Assembly: GCA_025356075.1 (NCBI GenBank)
Contig: JANXUT010000068.1
Coordinates: forward strand, 269,493 to 333,492
From: Pseudomonadota bacterium
GTDB lineage: Bacteria; Pseudomonadota; Gammaproteobacteria; Steroidobacterales; Steroidobacteraceae
Length of the DNA stretch: 64,000 nt
Direction: 5' to 3'
The position numbers were made by a program, and so were the translations under genes. Shown here in pieces: positions 35,405-42,436 of the stretch. The notes under the pieces were generated by a model, which was not told the DNA's origin, searched no databases, and saw nothing but the letters and a program-made list of their open reading frames with translations. Within the stretch, counting starts at the first letter, position 1. Every line of letters starts with the position of its first letter.

Positions 35405-35432
35405 GGCGGGGACTCCTCGGGCGGGTGCCCGG

Positions 35433-35750
35433 CTAGCGGGGCGGCCGGCGACGGCCGGGTGCGCAGAATAGCGAATGCAGCAGGCGGGTGAGCCGGCGCG
35501 CGGGCGGGGAAGCGAGCCGGTAGAGCACCGATCGGCCATCGCGCCTTCGCGCGATGATGCCGCGCGCCTCGAGGATCGCCGCCTGCTGCGACAGCAGCGG
35601 CGAGCGAATGCCGGCTGCGACCGCGAGCTCGCCGGCCGGGCGCTCGCCGTCGATGAGGACGCAGACGATCCTCAAGCGCGCCGGGTGCGCGAGCGCCGAC
35701 AGGAAGCCCGCCGCCTCGGCCGCCGCCGCGTGCAGGGACTTTGATTTCAT
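35433..35750 (-). CDS. ArsR/SmtB winged-helix repressor, BigR/SqrR-like
   Basis: 105 residues from ATG 35750. The winged helix runs from ALAHPARLRIVCVLIDGE through ELAVAAGIRSPLLSQQAAILEARGIIARRRDGRSVLYRL. Cysteines are C30 and C96, 66 apart, the same separation as the Cys42/Cys108 pair of the BigR persulfide/redox sensor; arsenic- or zinc-type ligand sites are absent. It would sense reactive sulfur or oxidants and control itself and the downstream osmC gene (inference). An AT-rich stretch just upstream is the likely promoter/operator. Confidence 0.82.
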   Translation of the reverse strand: MKSKSLHAAAAEAAGFLSALAHPARLRIVCVLIDGERPAGELAVAAGIRSPLLSQQAAILEARGIIARRRDGRSVLYRLASPPARRLTRLLHSLFCAPGRRRPPR

Positions 35751-35780
35751 ATCTTCGAAAATACGCAAATAATGTCCGGC
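35751..35780 (-). promoter_or_regulatory. AT-rich promoter/operator candidate of the ArsR-OsmC unit
   Basis: The 30 bases upstream of the repressor start are markedly AT-rich against the surrounding GC-rich DNA and contain TTCGAA with flanking A/T, a weak dyad like those bound by ArsR-family repressors. Only partial arm complementarity is visible. Confidence 0.35.
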
Positions 35781-35859
35781 AGGCAAGCGGCGCACATCGC
35801 GCGCGCCACGGCGGGATTCGGTGCTACGCTTCGTCTGCCAACGCCAAGGGGCCGCCGTC

Positions 35860-37179
35860 GTGACCGAATCCGCGCTCATCACCGACCTCTACCAGCTGAC
35901 GATGCTGGAGGCCTATCGCAAGCTCGGCTTCGCGGAGCCGGCGGTGTTCGAGCTCTACGCGCGCCGCCTGCCGCCGGAGCGCGGCTTCCTGCTCATCGCC
36001 GGCCTCGAGCAGGCGCTCGAGTACCTCGAAAGCTTCAGGTTCGAAGCGGCCGAGCTCGACTGGCTCGCGGGCCTCGGGCGCTTCGCGCCCGACTTCATCG
36101 ACTACCTCGCGGCGTTGCGCTTCACGGGCGAGGTCTGGGCGGCGCCGGAGGGGACGGTGCTGTTCGCCGACGAGCCGTGGCTGCGGGTCGTGGCGCCGCT
36201 GCCGGAAGCGCAGTTCGTCGAGAGCCGGCTCATCAACCTGCTCCACTACCAGACCCTCATCGCGAGCAAGGCCGCGCGCTGCGTGCTCGCGGCTGGTGGC
36301 CGGCCGCTCATCGACTTCGGCATGCGGCGCGCGCACGGCGCGGAGGCGGCGTGCCTCGCGGCGCGAGCGGCGGCCGTGGCGGGGTTCGCCGGCACCGCGA
36401 CCGTCGAGGCCGGCAGGCGCTATGGCCTGCCGCTCTACGGCACGATGGCGCACTCCTTCATCCAGGCGCACGAGGACGAGGCGGCCGCGTTCGCCGGCTT
36501 CGCGCGCTGCCACAAGGACCCGACGACGCTGCTGATCGATACCTACGACACGCTCGCGGCGGCGCGCGAGGTGGTCGAGCTCAAGGCGAGCGGCGCGAGC
36601 GTGGGCGCGGTGCGCATCGACAGCGGCGATCTCGAGCGGCTGTCGCGCGAGGTGCGGGCGATCCTCAATGCCGGCGGTTGCCGCGACGTGCGGATCCTCG
36701 TGAGCGGCACGCTCGATGAGTACCAGGTCGAGAAGCTCCTCGCCCTCGGCGCGCCCATCGATTCGTTCGCGATCGGCACGCGCCTCGGGACCTCGGCCGA
36801 TGCGCCCTCGATCGACTGCGCCTACAAGCTCGAGGAATACGCGGGCCGCCCGAGGCGCAAGCGCGCCTGGGGCAAGGAAACCTGGCCTGGCCGCAAGCAG
36901 GTCTACCGGACGTTCGATGCGGGCGGCAGGATCGCCGCCGACACGGTCGCGCTCGAGAGCGAGGCGGTGGATGGCGTGGCGCTCCTCAAGCCCGTCATGC
37001 GCGCGGGGCGCAGGCTTTCAGCTCCCGAGCCGCTCGCGGTCCTGCGCGAGCGTGCGACGCGCTCGCTCGCGACGCTGCCGCCGGGCGCGCTCGCGCTCGT
37101 TGATCCCGTGCCCGTGACGCCTGCGATCTCGGCCGGGATCCGCGCGCTCGCCGCCGAGGTCGACGCCCGCGCGCTCTGA
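35860..37179 (+). CDS. pncB: Nicotinate phosphoribosyltransferase
   Basis: 439 residues from a GTG with AAGGGG about nine bases upstream. The opening LITDLYQLTMLEAYRKLGF is typical, as are ESRLINLLHYQT, IDFGMRRAHG and GTMAHSFIQAH, which carries the phosphorylated His region; RIDSGDLERLSREVR and FAIGTRLGTSADAP bind the phosphoribosyl substrate. It salvages nicotinate to nicotinate mononucleotide for NAD. It is transcribed divergently from the ArsR-type repressor. Confidence 0.96.
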   Translation: MTESALITDLYQLTMLEAYRKLGFAEPAVFELYARRLPPERGFLLIAGLEQALEYLESFRFEAAELDWLAGLGRFAPDFIDYLAALRFTGEVWAAPEGTVLFADEPWLRVVAPLPEAQFVESRLINLLHYQTLIASKAARCVLAAGGRPLIDFGMRRAHGAEAACLAARAAAVAGFAGTATVEAGRRYGLPLYGTMAHSFIQAHEDEAAAFAGFARCHKDPTTLLIDTYDTLAAAREVVELKASGASVGAVRIDSGDLERLSREVRAILNAGGCRDVRILVSGTLDEYQVEKLLALGAPIDSFAIGTRLGTSADAPSIDCAYKLEEYAGRPRRKRAWGKETWPGRKQVYRTFDAGGRIAADTVALESEAVDGVALLKPVMRAGRRLSAPEPLAVLRERATRSLATLPPGALALVDPVPVTPAISAGIRALAAEVDARAL

Positions 37180-37202
37180 CCGCCGCGGGCCCGCTTCCCC
37201 CC

Positions 37203-37230
37203 AAAAAAAAGGGCGGGTCGAGACCCGCCC
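37203..37230 (-). terminator. Intrinsic terminator of glnK-amtB
   Basis: On the minus strand a perfect stem GGGCGGGT / ACCCGCCC (37211-37218 and 37223-37230, loop of four) is followed by eight T (37203-37210). It lies 22 bases past the amtB stop. The plus-strand gene pncB ends just before it and may also use the hairpin, but has no T tract in that direction. Confidence 0.88.
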
Positions 37231-37252
37231 TGAGGGGGTACCGAGCAAGACT

Positions 37253-38797
37253 TCAGCTGTAGGCGCGCTCGCCGTGCGAGCTCGTGTCGAGTCCCTCGCG
37301 CTCCTCTTCCTCCGGAACGCGCAGGCCTACGAGGAGGTCGGCGATCTTGAAGGCGATGAACGCGGCAACCGCCGTCCAGACGACGGTGAGCCCGACGGCC
37401 TTCGCCTGGATGAGGAGCTGCGTGAGGATCGGGTTTGAGGTGACCTTGCCGGTCGCCCAGTTCTCGACGAAGCCGGGGCCGCCGAGCGACTGCGAATTGA
37501 AGATGCCGGTCAAAAGCGCCCCGGTGATGCCGCCGACCGCGTGGACGCCGAAGACGTCGAGCGAGTCGTCCACCTTGATGCGCTTCTTGAGACCCGTCAC
37601 GCCCCACAGGCACACGAGTCCGGCGGTGATGCCGATCGCGAATGCGCCCGGGATGCCGACGTTGCCGGCGGCGGGCGTGATCGCGACGAGCCCGGCGACG
37701 GCGCCGGAGGCGGCACCGAGGAGCGAGGGCTTGCCCTTCATGACCCACTCCCCGAACAGCCACGACAGCACCGCGCAGGCGGTCGCGAGGTAGGTGTTCA
37801 TGAAGGCGAGCGCGGCGGAGCCGTTCGCTTCGTAGGCGGAGCCTGCGTTGAAGCCGAACCAGCCGAACCAGAGGAGCGACGCGCCGATCATCGTCATCGT
37901 GAGGCTGTGCGGCGCCATCGACTCCCGCCCGAGGCCGACACGCTTGCCGAGCATGATGGCGCCCACGAGCCCGGCGACGCCGGCGTTGATGTGAACCACC
38001 GTGCCGCCCGCGAAGTCGAGCGCGCCCCACTGCCACAGCAGTCCGCCGCGCGCGGTGACCGCATCGACGGTGGCGGGGTCGGTGAACTCATCCGGGCCAG
38101 GCCAGAACCAGACCATGTGCGCGATGGGGAGGTAGCTGATCGTGAACCAGATGACCGCGAAGATGAGCACCGCCGAGAACTTCACCCGCTCGACGATCGC
38201 GCCGAGGATGAGGCAGACCGTGATGGCCGCGAAGGTCGACTGGAAGGCGACGAACACGAGCTCGTAGAGCGGCGTGTTCTTGCTGAAGGTCGCCGCCATC
38301 GAGTACTCACCGGTCGCGGCGTTGAAGGTGCCGTTGAGGAACAGGCGACTGAACCCGCCGATGATCGAGTTGCCCTCCGTGAAGGCGAGCGAGTACCCGT
38401 ACACGGCCCACAGCACCGTGATCAGCGAGAACACGCCGAACACCTGGATCAGCACCGAGAGCATGTTCTTCTGCCGGACGAGGCCGCCGTAGAAGAGCGC
38501 GAGCGCGGGTACCGACATGAGGAGCACGAGTGCCGTCGAGGTCAGCATCCAGGCGGTGTCGCCCTTGTTCGGCGTCGGTGGCGTTGCCTGGGCCGCGGGA
38601 GCCGCCGCCGGTGTGGCGGCGGGGGTCGTTGCCGCCGCCGGAGCGCTCGCCGCGGCCGCCTCCGGTGCGGCGGGGGTCGCCGCCGGGAGCGTGTCGCCCC
38701 GCGCGAGCGAAGCCCCGGTCAGGGCGGCGGCGGTCAGCAGCACCGCGAGGAAGAGCCGGCCCGGAAATCCCGGGCGCGCGAGCAGTCTCGATTTCAC
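37253..38797 (-). CDS. amtB: Ammonium transporter AmtB
   Basis: 514 residues from a GTG at 38797 with GAGG seven bases upstream. A signal-like segment (LFLAVLLTAAALTGASLA) precedes an unusual low-complexity Ala/Pro/Thr stretch of about 40 residues, then about eleven membrane helices. The twin-histidine pore pair sits in GGTVVHINAGVAG and FGVHAVGGITG; the phenylalanine gate region and LWFGWFGFNAGS are also present. The C-terminal tail (REGLDTSSHGERAYS) is the GlnK-binding end. It lies 62 bases after glnK and ends at a clear terminator. Confidence 0.96.
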   Translation of the reverse strand: MKSRLLARPGFPGRLFLAVLLTAAALTGASLARGDTLPAATPAAPEAAAASAPAAATTPAATPAAAPAAQATPPTPNKGDTAWMLTSTALVLLMSVPALALFYGGLVRQKNMLSVLIQVFGVFSLITVLWAVYGYSLAFTEGNSIIGGFSRLFLNGTFNAATGEYSMAATFSKNTPLYELVFVAFQSTFAAITVCLILGAIVERVKFSAVLIFAVIWFTISYLPIAHMVWFWPGPDEFTDPATVDAVTARGGLLWQWGALDFAGGTVVHINAGVAGLVGAIMLGKRVGLGRESMAPHSLTMTMIGASLLWFGWFGFNAGSAYEANGSAALAFMNTYLATACAVLSWLFGEWVMKGKPSLLGAASGAVAGLVAITPAAGNVGIPGAFAIGITAGLVCLWGVTGLKKRIKVDDSLDVFGVHAVGGITGALLTGIFNSQSLGGPGFVENWATGKVTSNPILTQLLIQAKAVGLTVVWTAVAAFIAFKIADLLVGLRVPEEEEREGLDTSSHGERAYS

Positions 38798-38859
38798 GTC
38801 GTTACCTCTGTCTCTGGCAAACGGCCGCAGTCGCCCGCGGCACCTCGGTCCTCGATCGT

Positions 38860-39303
<444 letters not shown>

Positions 39304-39345
39304 TCAGCCGCTTAGGACCGCCGCGGCGGCTCTCGGTACGGCGGC

Positions 39346-39362
39346 TGCACTATTTTGGCGCG
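39346..39362 (-). promoter_or_regulatory. Candidate NtrC-binding site upstream of glnK
   Basis: TGCACTATTTTGGCGCG follows the NtrC dyad TGCAC(T/C)-N-GGTGCA with two mismatches in the right half. Its centre is about 96 bases upstream of the predicted sigma-54 start, the usual enhancer distance. Confidence 0.5.
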
Positions 39363-39461
39363 CGGCCGGCGGGGCTTGCCTGAATGCGGGGCATCCGCCT
39401 TGACGGGGGGGCCGCGGCAGCCGAACGTACGCCACTACCCGCGAGTACGAGGCTCGATGCC

Positions 39462-39734
39462 ATGGCCACCGGATTCGATCCCCGCTTTCTCGAGGACCTG
39501 GCGAAGCGGCTGTCGGAGGCGATGCCCCCGCAGCTCGCCGCCCTGAAGGGCGATATCGAGGCGAATTTCAAGAGCGTGCTGCAGTCGGGGCTCGCGAAGC
39601 TCGAGCTCGTCACGCGGCAGGAGTTCGACGTGCAGGCGGGCGTACTGGCGCGGACCCGGGAGAAGCTGACGGCGCTCGAGGGGCGCCTCGCCGCGCTCGA
39701 GGCCGAGCGCCCAGCCGGCGGCTCGAACGGTTGA
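39462..39734 (+). CDS. ubiK: Ubiquinone biosynthesis accessory factor UbiK (BMFP domain)
   Basis: 90 residues from ATG 39462 with GAGG about nine bases upstream. The whole chain is the YqiC/BMFP family: amphipathic FDPRFLEDLAKRLSEAMP, then LKGDIEANFKSVLQSGLAKLELVTRQEFDVQ and a C-terminal coiled coil TREKLTALEGRLAALEAE. UbiK pairs with UbiJ to organise the late soluble ubiquinone enzymes near the membrane. ubiE-ubiJ-ubiB are in this window too. It is divergent from glnK across 263 bases. Confidence 0.9.
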   Translation: MATGFDPRFLEDLAKRLSEAMPPQLAALKGDIEANFKSVLQSGLAKLELVTRQEFDVQAGVLARTREKLTALEGRLAALEAERPAGGSNG

Positions 39735-39807
39735 GACTTCCGGACCCGGCCGGGGCCGTGGTTGGACGCTGGGACGGGCGCGCGGGTAGAATCCCGGCCC
39801 CCCAAGG

Positions 39808-39884
39808 GCGCCCGTAGCTCAGCTGGATAGAGTATCGGCCTCCGAAGCCGAGGGTCACTGGTTCGAATCCAGTCGGGCGCGCCA
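39808..39884 (+). tRNA. tRNA-Arg (anticodon CCG)
   Basis: A complete cloverleaf: acceptor GCGCCCG (39808-39814) pairs with CGGGCGC (39874-39880), then G and encoded CCA. The D arm contains AGCTGGATAGAG, the anticodon stem TCGGC/GCCGA flanks the loop CTCCGAA, giving anticodon CCG (39842-39844), and the T arm reads ACTGG TTCGAAT CCAGT. It decodes CGG, which is used heavily in this GC-rich genome. Confidence 0.97.
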
Positions 39885-39958
39885 CTTCCTCCTCGAAAGT
39901 CCCCTCGGCGACCGCCAGTGCCGCCGGTCGGTGGCCGTCCGGCCGCCCGTCTCCGCGA

Positions 39959-40825
39959 TCAGTGCCGCCGTTCGGAGGCGGCGAGGTCGTTGACGAGTTC
40001 CACTAGCGCCGTCTCGCTGTTGCCCGCGAGGCCGACGTCGGTCGTGTACTTACCGTTCACGACGAGGAGCGGCACGCTCTGCGCCTTGTAGCGCCGGGTC
40101 AGGTCCTCGGCGTTCCTGAGCCGCCCCTCGACCCCGAACGAGCGGTAGGCGCCGTCGAACTCGGCGTCGGTGACGCCATTCGCCTTCAGGAACTTGCGCT
40201 GCAGCGCCTCGGTGGCGGCCGGGTCGGTGCCGACGAGCGGATTGCCGTTCACGTGGATCTCATGGAACACGGCGGCGTGCAGCGCCTCGAGCTTGTGCAG
40301 CGCCTCGATCGTATAGAAGAGTCGGGCATGTGCCCGCGTCGTGTCGTTCCACATCACGTGCACGCGGCTGAACTCGACGTACGGCGCCTTGCTGGTCTTG
40401 CGCCAGCCCTCAATGATCGGATCGAGGTGGTTGCAGTGGCCGCAGCCGTACCAGAACACCTCCACGACCTCGACCTTGCTCGGATCGACCGAGGTCGGCT
40501 GTGTCGGCACCAGCACGTTGTAGTTCGTGCCCTCGACCCACTTGGCCGGGATGGGCGCGGCGACCGCCGGCGTGTTCGCCGCGACCGCGGAGGCGATCGG
40601 CGACAGGCCGGAGGCGACATCGGCGAGGCTTTCGCTTTCCTCGGTCATGCCGGTGGCGCGCTCGGCGCCGCCCGACTGGGTGGCCTCGGGCTTGACCGCG
40701 ACCGCGGCGTTGGCCGGCCGGCGCGGGGCCTTAAGGGCGGTCTCGCCCGAATGACGGTTGCAGGCGGAGGCGGCAAGCGCCGCCAGCAGGACCGCCGCGA
40801 GGAGCCGCTTCGAGATCGTCTTCAT
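39959..40825 (-). CDS. dsbA: DsbA-type periplasmic thiol:disulfide oxidoreductase, lipoprotein-like
   Basis: 288 residues. The N-terminus carries a lipobox-like LAASAC with C22, then a low-complexity region to about residue 95. The thioredoxin domain has active site C128-G-H-C131 (FWYGCGHCNH) with the cis-proline loop QSVPLLVVNG. DsbA usually has CPHC; CGHC variants occur in Xanthomonas-type enzymes and change the redox potential. The helical insertion (EALHKLEALHAAVFHEIHVNGN) is DsbA-like. It lies beside cytochrome c4 and engB, a recurrent order. Confidence 0.88.
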   Translation of the reverse strand: MKTISKRLLAAVLLAALAASACNRHSGETALKAPRRPANAAVAVKPEATQSGGAERATGMTEESESLADVASGLSPIASAVAANTPAVAAPIPAKWVEGTNYNVLVPTQPTSVDPSKVEVVEVFWYGCGHCNHLDPIIEGWRKTSKAPYVEFSRVHVMWNDTTRAHARLFYTIEALHKLEALHAAVFHEIHVNGNPLVGTDPAATEALQRKFLKANGVTDAEFDGAYRSFGVEGRLRNAEDLTRRYKAQSVPLLVVNGKYTTDVGLAGNSETALVELVNDLAASERRH

Positions 40826-40910
40826 CGATTCTCCTCAGCCGGCCACGACGCCGGGGTCCCCATTGGAGCGTGTCGCCGCGCCCGAGTTCGTGACGCGGTG
40901 CGGACTTTGG

Positions 40911-41561
40911 CTAGCGCAGGCCCTTCAGGTAGGCGACGAGCGCCTTGATGTCCTCGTCCGACAGGCGCTTGCCGATGTCGTACATGGCCTCGGCATAGGC
41001 AGGGGCCGTCGCGGCCCCGGCGAGGTAGCGGGACTGGGCTGCGTAGGCTTTCAGCTGGTTGGTGAGGTAGGTCGGCTGCTGCGCGCGGATCTGCGGCCAG
41101 CGCGCCGGTCCGTTGCCCCGGCCGTTCGGCCCGTGGCAGCCGATGCAGGCGGGGATCGAACGCTTGGTGTCGCCACCGCGGTACAGCTTCTCGCCCGCCT
41201 GCCACAGGTCGGCATCCGCCTCGAGCCCGACGAGCGTCTGCTTCTCGAAAAATGCCGCCAGGTCGGCCATGTCCTCAGGCGACAGCCCCGCCGCCATCGG
41301 CTGCATCACCGGGGCGATCCTAACGCCCGCCTTCAGGAGGGCGAGCTGCTCGGCGATGTACTGGTGGTGCTGGCCGGCGAGGGTTGGCCATTCCGGGTTC
41401 GAACTGTTGCCGGTCGCGCCGTGGCAGGCGGAGCAGACGGCGGCCTTGGCGGCGCCGGCGGCCGGGTCACCCGCGAGCGGTTCTGCGGCGTGAGCGCGTG
41501 CGATGAGGCCGAATCCCGCAAGCGTCGTCAGGAGCGCGAGCGCGGCAGTGCGACTCTTCAT
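40911..41561 (-). CDS. Di-heme cytochrome c4
   Basis: 216 residues with a signal peptide (ALALLTTLAGFGLIARAHAAEP). Two CxxCH sites, CSACH (C43-H47) and CIGCH (C139-H143), and two Met ligands regions (VMQPMAAGLSPEDM and YAEAMYDIGKRLSDED) show two tandem cytochrome domains. Cytochromes c4 carry electrons from the bc1 complex to oxidases in the periplasm. The gene precedes dsbA in the same direction with 85 bases between. Confidence 0.94.
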   Translation of the reverse strand: MKSRTAALALLTTLAGFGLIARAHAAEPLAGDPAAGAAKAAVCSACHGATGNSSNPEWPTLAGQHHQYIAEQLALLKAGVRIAPVMQPMAAGLSPEDMADLAAFFEKQTLVGLEADADLWQAGEKLYRGGDTKRSIPACIGCHGPNGRGNGPARWPQIRAQQPTYLTNQLKAYAAQSRYLAGAATAPAYAEAMYDIGKRLSDEDIKALVAYLKGLR

Positions 41562-41641
41562 ATGTCAGTGTTCCGAGTTCCGTGGACGCCGTCGCGGCCC
41601 TGATAGACTTCAGCGTCCGCGCGAACTGCAGATTCTACACG

Positions 41642-42280
41642 ATGTCGGCTTTTCCCCACGCTCGATACATGAAGGGTGCCCACGAGCCGACGCAATTCGT
41701 AGCCGATACGGGCGCGGAGGTTGCAGTGGCCGGGCGCTCCAACAGCGGCAAGTCGAGCGCCATCAACGCGCTCACCCAGCGCAACTCGCTCGCGCGCACC
41801 TCGAAGACGCCGGGGCAGACCCAGCTCATCAATTTCTTCGAGCTCGAGCCCGACCGGCGGCTGGTCGACCTGCCGGGCTATGGCTTCGCCAAGGTGCCGC
41901 GGCCGCTGCAGGAACACTGGAAGCAGCTGCTCGAGGCGTACTTCGAGCACCGCGAGTCGCTGGTGGCGCTTTTCATCGTCATGGATGCCAGGCGCCCGCT
42001 CGGCGAGCAGGACTGGCAGATGCTGAACTACGCCCGCTCGCGCGGTCGCGAGGTGCACCTGTTGCTCACCAAGGCGGACAAGTTGAACCGCAGCGATTCG
42101 GTCACGACGCTCGCGCGGGCGCGGCGGGAGACCAAGGGCGTCGCCAGCGCGCAACTGTTTTCATCGACCGCGGGGACCGGGGTCGACGAGGCGCGCCGGC
42201 TGCTGAAGCGATGCCTGAAAGTAAAAAAGCCCGGCGACGATGACTCGTCGCCGGGCGAGACTAACCCGGCATGGGGATGA
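41642..42280 (+). CDS. engB: Ribosome biogenesis GTP-binding protein EngB/YsxC
   Basis: 212 residues from ATG 41642. G1 is GRSNSGKSS, G2/G3 region TPGQTQLINFFEL and LVDLPGYGFA, G4 TKADKLNR, G5 SSTAG. The C-terminal tail KKPGDDDSSPGETNPAWG is coded by a long hairpin that acts as a terminator for polA on the other strand. It assists assembly of the large ribosomal subunit. It is divergent from cytochrome c4 and convergent with polA. Confidence 0.96.
   Translation: MSAFPHARYMKGAHEPTQFVADTGAEVAVAGRSNSGKSSAINALTQRNSLARTSKTPGQTQLINFFELEPDRRLVDLPGYGFAKVPRPLQEHWKQLLEAYFEHRESLVALFIVMDARRPLGEQDWQMLNYARSRGREVHLLLTKADKLNRSDSVTTLARARRETKGVASAQLFSSTAGTGVDEARRLLKRCLKVKKPGDDDSSPGETNPAWG
42223..42256 (-). 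terminator. Intrinsic terminator of polA, inside the engB 3' coding end
   Basis: A perfect 12-base stem GCCCGGCGACGA (42229-42240) / TCGTCGCCGGGC (42245-42256) with a TGAC loop is followed, on the minus strand, by six T (42223-42228). It stands about 180 bases past the polA stop and within the engB reading frame. No T tract follows on the plus strand. Confidence 0.8.
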
Positions 42281-42436
42281 CCGGGAAAGGGGCCCGCTCA
42301 GGGAGGGACGCGGGGAACGTCAGGGGAGACGTTCGCTGAATTGGACGCGACCGGTGCCCGGAAGTTCCGGGCCCGGTGGGTCAAGAAGCGTCAAATTTTT
42401 CCGTCGCCCGGTGGCGACTCAGGCCACCTCGGCCCG

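Noticed and set aside
40330..40345. CGHC in place of CPHC in DsbA as a sign of a new oxidoreductase class
   Set aside because: I recall the CGHC form from Xanthomonas-type DsbA proteins, so it is not by itself unusual.
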